NCBI GenBank assembly: GCA_963920665.1 | Contig: OY987273.1 | Location: forward strand, 7,876,501-7,940,500 | Length of the DNA stretch: 64,000 bases | Source of the DNA: Straminergon stramineum | Taxonomy: Eukaryota; Streptophyta; Bryopsida; Hypnales; Calliergonaceae | Reading direction: 5' to 3' | Notes under the pieces: generated by a model | Databases searched by the model: none | What the model was told of the DNA's origin: nothing | Seen by the model: only the letters and a program-made list of their open reading frames with translations | Made by a program: the position numbers and the translations under genes | Shown here: positions 55,850-64,000 of the stretch, one piece after another | How positions within the stretch are numbered: the first letter of the stretch is position 1 | Layout: each line of letters begins with the position of its first letter

Positions 55850-57000
55850 CAAGGCTTGGTTGAAAATGGTGGCTTGGCTTTAGGTTTGGCTTTCTGTTTG
55901 GGTGGACATCTCTAGGTTTGGGTGGTCATCTCTAGGTTTGGGTGGTCATTTCAAGGTATGGGTGGTCATTTCGAGGTTTGGGTGCAATTGGCGACTTGGC
56001 CTCAAGGTCGAGGTAAGTTGGAGGTTCGGGAGGAGGCTCGGTGTGGCCTCGGGAGGTCATCTCCCTCCTCAAGCCATGCCTAAGTCCTCCCATTTTGTCA
56101 CGCAATGCTTGGGAGCTTGTTTTTTGTCGCACCGCACCTAAGTTCTTCCATTTCTTCGTGTTATGCCTGAGTCTTCTTATTTGCTGCAACATTGGTGGTT
56201 TCGGGTTTGGATTTGAGCTTGTTTGTAGTGGCCACGCTCCTATGTACATTGTTATGAGTGTTGTTTATTTTGATTGTTGCAAGCATCTTCTTTGAGTTTT
56301 GAGTAGTGGATTCTGAGTTGTGAGTAGTGAGGTATGAGTTCTCGCCTAATTCTTCTTTGAGAGTGATTGAGTGGTTGCATCTTCCGATGTGCGCTTGGGA
56401 TCGTGAACGACTCTACAAGTGCGGCTTTCAAATTGTTAATTCTTCAGTGTTCGAGCGTGGAGAGCTCTGATCTGCAGGTTCAACTCTTCTCCCATTTTCA
56501 ATCTTTGCTTTCCTTTTGTGCTATGCAAGTTTTCTTGTATGCATTTTCTTTTCTTTTCCTGTGTAAGTTTTCTTCTTCTTCTATGCAAGTATTGGACATT
56601 GTGGTTTGGATTTAGGGTTTAGTAAGTTGGATTTAGGGTACTGTTGAATTCTTCCACTCTTCTGTGCATTCCTGATTTTGTGTAGATTATTGTGTTCATG
56701 TAAAAAATGGAGTTTTGATTTTGTAGTACCAACTCAAAAATCAAGAATTAGAAAGCTCTCTAGCCTTTCATTTAGGGCACATTGATTTCTTATACTTCTA
56801 TTTTGATTGTTCAACCACACTAATAGTATTCTTGTATTACTCTAGGTTTCAAGTGTGTGTTCCAAATTCACAATTTGGGTGGAGAAGCCAATTGACAAGG
56901 ATTTGCAAGAATTTGCAAGTGAAGGTATGCAAATCATTTGCAATACCTAGGGTTCATGTTCTAAAATTAGGGTTTTTGTTGTGAACAAGACATATTACAA
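55850..57000 (+). promoter_or_regulatory. GC-richer leader-like segment upstream of C gene
   Basis: It begins with four copies of GGTTTGGGTGGTCATxTC (about 55870-55985) and continues as G/T/C-rich sequence with TGAGTAGTG and TTCTTCTTC tracts. It lies just before the C palindromes at 57008 and the ATG at 57785. The position and composition parallel 25890-27300 before the B gene. I take it as promoter and 5' untranslated DNA; no TATA box is assigned. Confidence 0.4.
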
Positions 57001-57007
57001 GTACTTA

Positions 57008-57638
57008 TCAGATATCCTCAGGTCAATGATATCTGATTCTAATAAATTGATATATCGTCGACTTGAGGATAACATGAATATAGATCGTTTGAAGCTTCTA
57101 AACCTAATTAGAGAATGCTAATCAACACTTATGGAGGTTCGGTTCGAGCAACTTGATATACTTCAATTAAAACAACACAAACAACTCTATCATCGAGTTG
57201 ATGATACAATTGTTGAACTCTTACACATGCAATAAATAGACTCCTTATAAACAAATATCATCAAAAAAATCAATTGGAAGCTATAGTCCAAAATGAAATC
57301 AATTCCCAACCCTATCTGTAAAGAAATTAGAAGACATTAAAAGAATTCTTAATCCAACATATACTTTCCAAACTATAAGAAAGTATTGTCGAGTCGGCGA
57401 TACTATACCACAATAAAATACTTTGAAATATCTAATACTCCTAGTAAATTTATAAATAGCTTCTTCTTATCATCGAGTCGACGATAATTAGAGATAATTA
57501 CAAGTCATAGAGACCCATAACTTATTATCAAATGATTTCACGAAAATTTATTATATATGTAGAACTACTAATATTGAATACAATAATGCATATTCAAGGT
57601 CTCACAAAACATTATTGTATCATCAACTCGATGATACG
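57008..57638. repeat. C palindrome cluster upstream of C chimeric gene
   Basis: Copies lie at 57008 (extended arms ATCAGATATC / GATATCTGAT), 57052, 57188, 57383, 57468 and 57618. The copy at 57468-57488 is close to perfect. The cluster ends about 150 bp before the first recognised ATG. Confidence 0.9.
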
Positions 57639-57784
57639 ATATTTAGAATCCTCCTACATTTTTAAACCTTACACATATAAACTAAACTAAAGAGGACCTA
57701 GGAAAGCTAAAACATTTATCCTTCTCATTCATTTCGACTTTGAAATTTCTAATCTAACCAAATGTAAATTGATATTGAACAGAA

Positions 57785-59170
57785 ATGGAGGACAACTACG
57801 ACTACTCTGTGACAAAACATCACCTCCAGCCATTCATCAATCTTCTTAACGATGAACCTTTCATTGTTGAGATAGAAGACATATACGAGACACTCTGGGA
57901 ATTTAAGGAGCACATCCACACTTAGAGTTTTGGTGTGAATCACTTGAAAAATTACATTTATCTCCGCTATTGTATAGCTGGAAAGATGAACTACATGCCC
58001 TAGAATCTAAAAGAGAAAGTGACTCTCATTGAGGAACATCAAGGAAACTTTGTCTTTATTGTTCTACGGGAAGTTGACGATGGTGGCAAAAATAAAGACC
58101 ACTGCCACTCCATTGTCATTAATGTGAATTCCTATCATAGGAAATTTGACCTATAGAACCTCATGATGTTCTTGGAGGGGTTGCAAATGGAGTACCTGAA
58201 TGAAGAGTTTGAAAAGAACGAGTACGTTCTATAGAAGAACAACACCGCAAAGTCCAATGCCTCAAGATTGCGCCTCATCTTTCAGACACTAGATAGATTT
58301 GCATTTGAGAACGTCGAGCAGGAACTTGCAATAGGTTGTAACGTCAATCAAGGAAGAAGAGATGAATTTGACTCCTGTTCGAGACAGACGTCTACTGCTA
58401 CTGGATCAAAAAATAGAGGAACCGGGCCTAGTCAATCAAGATCAAAGCCAAAACGGAAAGATGCGGCCCCATCCGAAGGACTTGAATCAAGCAAAAAGAG
58501 GAAAAAAAGTCTTCCAATCGGAACTGGGGCTAGAGGTAGTTCTGGATCTTCGTTAACGACAATCTTAGCAAGTCCTCTGTCCTCAACAAAATGACAAGAA
58601 GATTATGAGAGGTTTGCCTTCATATAGAAGAACTTTTGGGCCGACCACAGGCCATGCTTTCTTCTAGGATCGGAGATTGTATCTATTGACATCAAGCAGT
58701 GCATCATCGCGAGTGATCAGTAAGTCATTCAGACTTTGCAAAGAGACATTGTTGAGGTTTTAAAAAAAGAATTGATCCAGCTTATTGACATTAAGCAACG
58801 GTAGAAAGTCTATCTCACACCTGTGGACAAAAATCGTCAATTTCTCAAGAAGAAGCCAAAAAAGTTGGAAGAAATAGAATGTGGCCAATTTATAATCATA
58901 AATGGCCAGCATAGTGTAACCACCTCAAAGGGGCTTTAGAAGGCAAATTGCACAGAGGCCCGTAGAGTAGAGCTTCAAAGGTGGGATGCATACATTGTTT
59001 GGTTGCTAGATCATAACAAATTGTGGAACATTTCAATATTCTACAACTGCACTAACCACTTGGACTATACCTAGCCAACTTAAGGAAACCAAATCATCAA
59101 TTGCCGAAACATCTAGTTGGCTTACAAACGTCCAATAGACAACTGACTAGAAGATGCAACAAGGAATAAC
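57785..59170 (+). CDS. N-terminal, basic and ParB-like exon of C gene
   Basis: It starts MEDNYDYSVTKHHLQPFINL; the ATG is preceded by AACAGAA. An N-terminal domain of about 170 residues contains SIVINVNSYHRKFDL, stop, NLMMFLEG. The basic patch is GPSQSRSKPKRKDAAP with SSKKRKKS (58430-58510). The ParB-like domain has GQFIIINGQHSVTTSKGL (58888-58941) and RWDAYIVWLLDHNKLWNISI. It ends in NNKFVVN near 59180, where the intron begins. About twelve stops, mostly TAG, fall at places where Gln would suit the context. Confidence 0.65.
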
Positions 59171-59410
59171 AAATTTGTTGTCAATGAGATGAATTATAAG
59201 TTAACAATCTATGGCACCCTTTATCACCAAATAGTTTATTCATTTATTGAATCATTTTCAATCTTGTTATATATTGGTCTATCCCAATGGTTTTTGAATT
59301 CAATATTTTTTTCTAAGATCATTTTGAATAAGAAAGCGAATCACGGACTATCCTCGAGTCGAAGATACTCTATGTTAAAATAAAATGTAGATATGAACAT
59401 TCTCATGTTA
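59171..59410 (+). other. intron 1 of C gene carrying a C palindrome
   Basis: The intron runs from about 59171 to a CATGTCCCAG acceptor near 59428 or a little earlier; exact ends are uncertain. A C palindrome lies at 59349-59367 (TATCCTCGAGTCGAAGATA). The position matches intron 1 of A and of B. Confidence 0.6.
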
Positions 59411-60753
59411 TGTATTGGCATGTCCCAGAAATTCATGGATGTAGTTATCGATTAGTTTCAAAATATTACCCCGGAGAAAGACAGAGCTTTGATTGGTGGA
59501 ACTACAGCTCTAAAAATGAAATTCAGATAATAACATTACCGGATGAGCTATGGAGGCACTGGCAAGCATTCTTAACCAAATACACTACAAGTGAATTGAT
59601 TGACCCATTCACCTTTGCTCAGTTTAAGGATATCAAAGGTTTCAAGATAAAGACAATGTCACTAAAAAGGGAATTTTTCAAACATTGTGGTCATTTTACA
59701 GACAACAATTTTAGAACTTTTGCACAGCATCTACTTGGTGAGATGTCCAAACGACAGGCTATTTACCCAAAAGTGTCTGTGTCAAAAAACAAAATTCTTG
59801 TTCCAGACAATCTATCATATGGTGACTGGGTGGAGAGGAAGAAGCAGAAGAAAATTGTGCTCCAAGATCTGATGGCTATTAGGCTTGCCTTAAAGCTTAC
59901 AAATAGCAGTGGGGACGTTATTGATGAAACATGGAAGTCCTAGAAGGCGAGACACAAGTTTACATCAGCGATATGGGATTTTCTGATCTCACACCCCAAG
60001 GTCGAAGACTTTCAAAGGTGTCTTAGGAATGATGCATGGATGAAGCGCGCAAAGGATCTAGAAAAACAATTTTTAAAGGTGCTTCACATGTTTACAAGAT
60101 TCATGAAGGTGAAGTACCAACTTCCGGACTAGAGTGGCAGAGTTGAAGTCCAAGGAATCGACATGTCTGCACAAGTGTTGGTGACAAGTACTACTTATTA
60201 GTACCATAGTCTGGAGGTGAATCTTGTAGTCTTGGATCCGTAGGAGGTTCAAAGAACAACACCGACTAAAAATATAAGCGCCATTGACCTTGTCCTCGAT
60301 TTCCTCCTTCAGAAATTGATTCCAAAAATGATTGAGCAAAATGTGTGGCTCTTCATTCTAGAAGACAAGGAAGACGTCAAGGCTACAATTAAATTTGCAA
60401 CTTCCAAACTTGAGCAGTATGAGTACATATTGTCTACGTACGTACCAAGCAAAGCAGAGATGCTCAATAATGTCACCAATTGAGGGACTGCTTCTAACAT
60501 CCCACTTCTCTTTCTTTTTAAGAAAGGGAATACTTTTGTAAGCGTCGCTCGTGAGTTCATGAAGTCCAATTATGATAGGCCCTCAAATTGCATGTACTAC
60601 CTAGACTTTTCAAAGAACATAGAGGCGAAGTGGAGGATTGAGACTACTAAACTCAAAATGGAGTTCTACCTAGACATTCTTCATGCTTTTGCGACGCTAG
60701 AGAAGAACGTTCTTAGCCTCTATTCGAGTGCGAAGTTCATGCTTGTTGCAAAG
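59411..60753 (+). CDS. methyltransferase-like exon of C gene
   Basis: It includes LPDELWRHWQAFLTKYTTSE, then SLKREFFKHCGHFTDNNFRT and YPKVSVSKNKILVPDNLSYG with DWVERKKQKKIVL. All are collinear with B (EFFKFLGNLSYDEL, YPKVTIKAITPVL, EWAERWKRKHLV). The end reads KMEFYLDILHAFATLEKNVL then SLYSSAKFMLVAK before a GTAAGT donor at 60754, matching the motif I-like ends of A and B but without glycine residues, so SAM binding is unlikely in this copy. Stops include TAG at 59941, 60130, 60199 and 60241 and TGA at 60481. Confidence 0.6.
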
Positions 60754-60850
60754 GTAAGTATACCCCTTGTTGGAACTAGTTATTGTCGGTTCAAGGATAT
60801 CGGTTGGAATTCTGTTTGATTAGTCATTACTTTTCCTTACTAATTCAAAT

Positions 60851-60873
60851 GATATCCTTGCCTCGAGGTTAGC
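60851..60873. repeat. C palindrome in intron 2 of C gene
   Basis: A decayed copy (ATATCCTTGCCTCGAGGTTA) lies between the GTAAGT donor at 60754 and a CACTGTAG acceptor ending at 60947. Intron 2 of the B gene carries B palindromes at the matching place. Confidence 0.75.
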
Positions 60874-60947
60874 ATCAGATGTCTAGAACTTATATTCTAA
60901 AGGCAATCTTCATGATAATTACTCAATTCTCTTTTTATCCACTGTAG

Positions 60948-62030
60948 ATGTTTGGAGCATTTTTCTATGGTTTTGTCGACAAGGATGATGCGAAGTCATA
61001 TCTCAGAATTTCAAGTCTAGTGAAGAAAATGGATAAAAACAATTTTATGTTCTCAAATTCACCTTATTCGTTGTTATATGAAAAACTAGCTGGTTGTAGA
61101 CGTATGGTTGTTCATTCAAACTCTCCTCCATCATCGCCCATGACATTTGACTCACTACCTATAGCTACTATCCCCATTAATATAGAGAGGAAGATGGTGG
61201 GTCCTCATGTATGTAGTGATCTTGGTGTGGAGGGCATCGATGAGTTTAGAACCAACACGTTTCAGATTTATAAGTGGATGTCAACTCCAACCACGCCACT
61301 TGTACTACAAACTATGAATGATGTGGAGGATATGGAGATGGATATGGAGTTTGAGCACAAGCAACAACAACGATTGATGCTTCCATCGCGGGGGGCAAGA
61401 ATCGAGGCCGAGTAAGATGTGATCATAAATAAAGTTTTCTGGTTGAATGACATCCTTGTAATTGAGGAACCCCAGCCTTTTCAGAGAAATAATATCCCAA
61501 CGTCGGAGGAGGTTGGGCTTATCATCATTAGTGATGATGATGACATTGATCATGCCCATTCATCTGATGATGACGAGAAGGACGAAGGCATTCCGCCAGT
61601 GACACAGATGAAACCTGTCGTTGCACCCTTGGGTGTGGTTGTGAAGGTAGAGAAGGAGTAGTGGCAAAAGGATAAGGAAAAATAAGAGAGAAGAATCGCA
61701 TGGAAGGTTGAGAGGGAGGCGAAGGAGAAGCAACTAGTAGATGCAGTAACAAAAAATGTAAAGACGAATGCCAAAATGCTAAAAATGCAAGAGGAGTCCA
61801 AGGCTTAGTTCTCTGAGCTAAACAATTAGGTTGCACTACTCCTACAAGCAATGAATTTGTAGAATAGCTAGTCTCAAAGCCAACCACTGTTTGTTTTTAG
61901 GTCTCTAGAACCACAATCTTTGCCTTCGATAGTCCATGGTCCTGTCTTGCAAGAAATGCAACATCTAGTACTCGTACTCTCTTATCCTCGACTCGAGGAT
62001 AGCCAAGACTGTGTTTCCATTACTATGAGG
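60948..62030 (+). CDS. acidic and coiled-coil exon of C gene
   Basis: Begins MFGAFFYGFVDKDDAKSYLR after a TGTAG acceptor. An acidic part (VGLIIISDDDDIDHAHSSDD) at 61508-61570 is followed by a charged helix with KEKQLVDAVTKNVKTNAKML and then SELNN, stop, VALLLQAMNL. Two TAA and about six TAG codons interrupt it. The Gln-poor but TAG-rich helix reads naturally if TAG stands for ancestral Gln. A C palindrome at 61981-62002 marks the end of recognisable element sequence. Confidence 0.55.
61981..62002. repeat. C palindrome near the 3' end of C gene
   Basis: A near-perfect copy: TTATCCTCGA, C, TCGAGGATAG. It is the rightmost C palindrome seen. Confidence 0.9.
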
Positions 62031-62079
62031 CTTTTTCACTTCAAGGCAAAAAAAACCCCTAGAGTTGGCCTACGGGGAG

Positions 62080-63840
62080 TGTGTGGGACCCCTACATAAA
62101 TTGCCTTCCAAGCAATGGACTCCAACAATGAGATTTTCGGTGAATTTTGACCTAAGTAATTCTATATAAGGAGGCAACCCATCTCACATCATCAAATACA
62201 CCTCCTAACAACCCACTATCATCCATTTAAGCACTCAAATGGGCCATTTGGGGCTCAAAATGGCCTAAATGTAATTCTAAGTACTAATTATAGTACATCA
62301 CATCTCATCCAAACCCTAAAAAATGAGATTTACATTTATGCAATTGCAATCATACCAACCATTCTAACTCAATAAACATTGTACTTACAACAGTTCATTT
62401 TTAGCAAAGTACAATGAAAATTGCAATGATTCAATTATAGTTGCAAGGATTACACAAAAAAAACCCTCAAATTCAGCCTCCTCCAAGGGGTAGCAGACCC
62501 TCTTTTACAAAAACAGTCACCATTTTCTTGTCCTTGCTCCAAATGGGTTGATCTTAGACCTTCTGGAAAGCCAGCTTCAAGGCACATCACCCCTACAATT
62601 TTCAGCTGATTCCGCTACGTTGTTCTCTTGTGGTTGCCCACCAAAGTTGGCAGTCCTCCATTGTTGTGGCAGCCAACCTCCTCGCAAAAAAATTTTCTCC
62701 ACTGTCGTGTTTTGGCTCCAAATTAGGCAAGCCATAGTTTTTCGGAAAGCTAACTTCAAGGCGCTCCATCTCTCAAAATTTTAGCTTCATTTGATTCTCT
62801 GCGCTCCCGCAATCAACTATCAAAGTTGACACTATAATCTCAACTCACATTTTTCTCCTCTTTCCAAGCACTTTCCTATCTGACCTCAAACCCCTTCATT
62901 TTTCACCCATTTTCTTTCATAAAAATGGTGAAACCTACTCAGAAAATTGTTCCTAATCTTCCCTACCCTGTTCTTTTGCAACTCATGCTTCAAATGCCCA
63001 CAAATCACAACCTTCCTCTCAAAACACATATACACCAAAAATTCACACAAAAGTTGAGAGAGAGAGCTCTAAACCCTAATTTTGCCTATATCCAAACTTC
63101 CTAATGGATTAGTTTTCTTAACTATTTCCATCCTACACTAATCCATTGTAAATTTACTAATTTGGTACAAAATGTGCCAAATTAGTGCAAATCGCGCTAG
63201 ATTATTGTAAATCCGCTAGTTTAGTGTAAATTGCGCTATTTTAGTGTTCAACTCCCTCAATTATTGAAAAACACTCGAAATTACTGAAAAACTCCTATTT
63301 TAGTGTTTTTAGCATTATTTTAGTGTTTTACTGACTACACTAGTGTTTTCATCACAGTTTTAGTTTAACTAACTTTTTTTATATTTTATATTATTTATTA
63401 TTTTTGTGGTTTTTAATTTACTTTTAGTTTCATTTCCTACTTCTAGTCTTTTGTTTTCATTTTGATTTTTCCTTTTTTGTTTTTGTTTTCTCATCATTTT
63501 ACTGTTAGCCTAATTTGGTTACTCTACCAAATCTTGCTTAACCTCTTTTTAGTTTTAACTCCCCATTTTTTCCATAAAATTTTCCCTAATTTCTTTCTAA
63601 TTGCATTTTCTAGCATCTTGCCCTAAGCTCATGAAGTTTCCATTGTTATTTAGTGGAAAACTCCCTAATTGATGGTTATGGCTTAATCCGAAGTACTAAC
63701 ACTTCCGGATTTGTAAATTCATGTCTAATGTTTGGATTTTTGGATTTTTAAATAGTGAACCAATTTGGTGGTTCACACTTGTTCATGAGGATCTAGTCAA
63801 CTCAACTCCATCATTCCAACTGCTAAGGGTTTCTTCTCCA
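62080..63840 (+). mobile_element. possible LTR-type sequence inserted after C gene
   Basis: It begins TGTGTGGGACCCCTACATAA, and a TATA box (TATATAAGGAGG) lies at 62163, followed by a TATCATCC and CTCTAAACCCTAA leader. This layout resembles an LTR promoter, and composition changes sharply from the C gene. No primer-binding site, second LTR or gag-pol frame is visible in the window, so the assignment is weak. The stretch 63150-63370 is rich in TTTAGTGTT-type short repeats. Confidence 0.35.
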
Positions 63841-64000
63841 GATTAAGCAGCTTTCGAACTCCTCGTTCCTAAAGGTGTAAATGTCTCTCAGGCAAGAGAA
63901 GACATACAAGTTCCACAACAATATCATCAAGGCAATGATAAGGGCAAAGTGGAATTAGGACCTGTTTCATAGGTAATCAAAATGGAGACACCGGTGTGCA
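63841..64000 (+). other. unassigned end of window
   Basis: A short frame from the ATG at 63881 (MSLRQEKTYKFHNNIIKAMI) ends at a TAG after about 25 codons. It could be the start of an internal region of the LTR-like element or a late exon of C. Nothing more can be said. Confidence 0.25.

Larger units (their letters stand above)
57785..62030 (+). pseudogene. C element chimeric ParB-like / methyltransferase-like gene
   Basis: The plus-strand gene has exons at about 57785-59170, 59411-60753 and 60948-62030. It has the same order as B up to the coiled coil: N-terminal domain, basic patch, GQFIIINGQHSV ParB-like domain, methyltransferase-like exon, acidic and Gln-rich coiled coil. No FCP1-like exon was found. 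The sequence after 62080 looks like an LTR, so the gene may be interrupted there. By hand I count roughly 18 TAG, 4 TAA and 3 TGA in the homologous frame, with few frameshifts. C palindromes lie upstream, in two introns and at 61981. Confidence 0.7.

Noticed and set aside
57785..62030. Reassigned genetic code with UAG as Gln
   Set aside because: TAA and TGA also interrupt the same frames, at least one TAG replaces Trp, and frameshifts are present. Decay by C-to-T change explains all of these.
1..64000. Terminal inverted repeats and target-site duplications bounding A, B and C
   Set aside because: None could be found by eye; element ends remain undefined and A extends left of the window.
1..64000. 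tRNA or rRNA genes
   Set aside because: No cloverleaf-compatible A/B box pair or rRNA core sequence was noticed by eye; a covariance-model scan would be needed to exclude degenerate copies.

Overview
This is nuclear plant DNA: AT-rich, intron-containing, with degenerate CCCTAAA telomere-type repeats, FCP1-like and MULE/SWIM coding fragments, and long gene-poor stretches. I cannot name the species. The size of the elements and their slow decay suggest a large, repeat-rich land-plant genome. There is no prokaryotic operon, no rRNA and no convincing tRNA. Almost all coding material is decayed mobile-element sequence, readable only through in-frame stops and a few frameshifts.

The main content is three related, very large elements, called A, B and C here. 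Each carries a chimeric gene with the same layout: an N-terminal domain, a lysine-rich patch, a ParB-like domain with a Q-H signature, a region resembling the C-terminal motif of a beta-class DNA methyltransferase, then acidic and basic or coiled-coil regions. A and B continue into a plant-type FCP1-like domain. A's gene lies at 408-6139 (minus), B's at 28833-35254 (plus) and C's at 57785-62030 (plus). In A and C a second gene, of a DUF7869-like transposase type, is transcribed divergently from the chimeric gene: A at 14193-21848 (plus), C at 46640-49491 (minus). No second gene was found for B.

The striking feature is that each element is studded with its own palindrome of about 20 bp. A uses CATCGGGAGA followed directly by its reverse complement. 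B uses TTTAGCTCGA, one base, then its reverse complement. C uses TTATC(C/A/G)TCGA, one base, then its reverse complement. Copies sit upstream of the genes and inside introns, including the same intron position in all three chimeric genes. In A they also form three tandem arrays with different periods (about 84, 48-49 and 55 bp). This looks like a family of selfish elements in which a DNA-binding or methyltransferase-like protein co-diversified with a private set of target sites, comparable in logic to VANC proteins and their motifs in VANDAL transposons. That functional reading is inference.

Layout: 0.4-6.1 kb A chimeric gene; 6.3-7.2 kb A palindromes; 8-8.75 kb leader-like DNA; 8.9-13.3 kb AT-rich DNA with telomere-like repeats; 13.4-14.1 kb A palindromes; 14.2-21.85 kb A DUF7869-like gene, with a 3.4 kb satellite-like block in one intron; 21.9-22.05 kb last A palindromes; 22-25.9 kb AT-rich; 25.9-27.3 kb leader-like; 27.8-28.8 kb B palindromes; 28.8-35.25 kb B gene; 39.8-44.05 kb unrelated MULE-like transposase pseudogene (minus); 45-45.35 kb small charged fragment; 46.6-49.5 kb C DUF7869-like gene; 49.6-51.05 kb C palindromes; 51-55.8 kb AT-rich; 55.85-57 kb leader-like; 57-57.64 kb C palindromes; 57.8-62 kb C chimeric gene; 62.08-63.8 kb LTR-like DNA.
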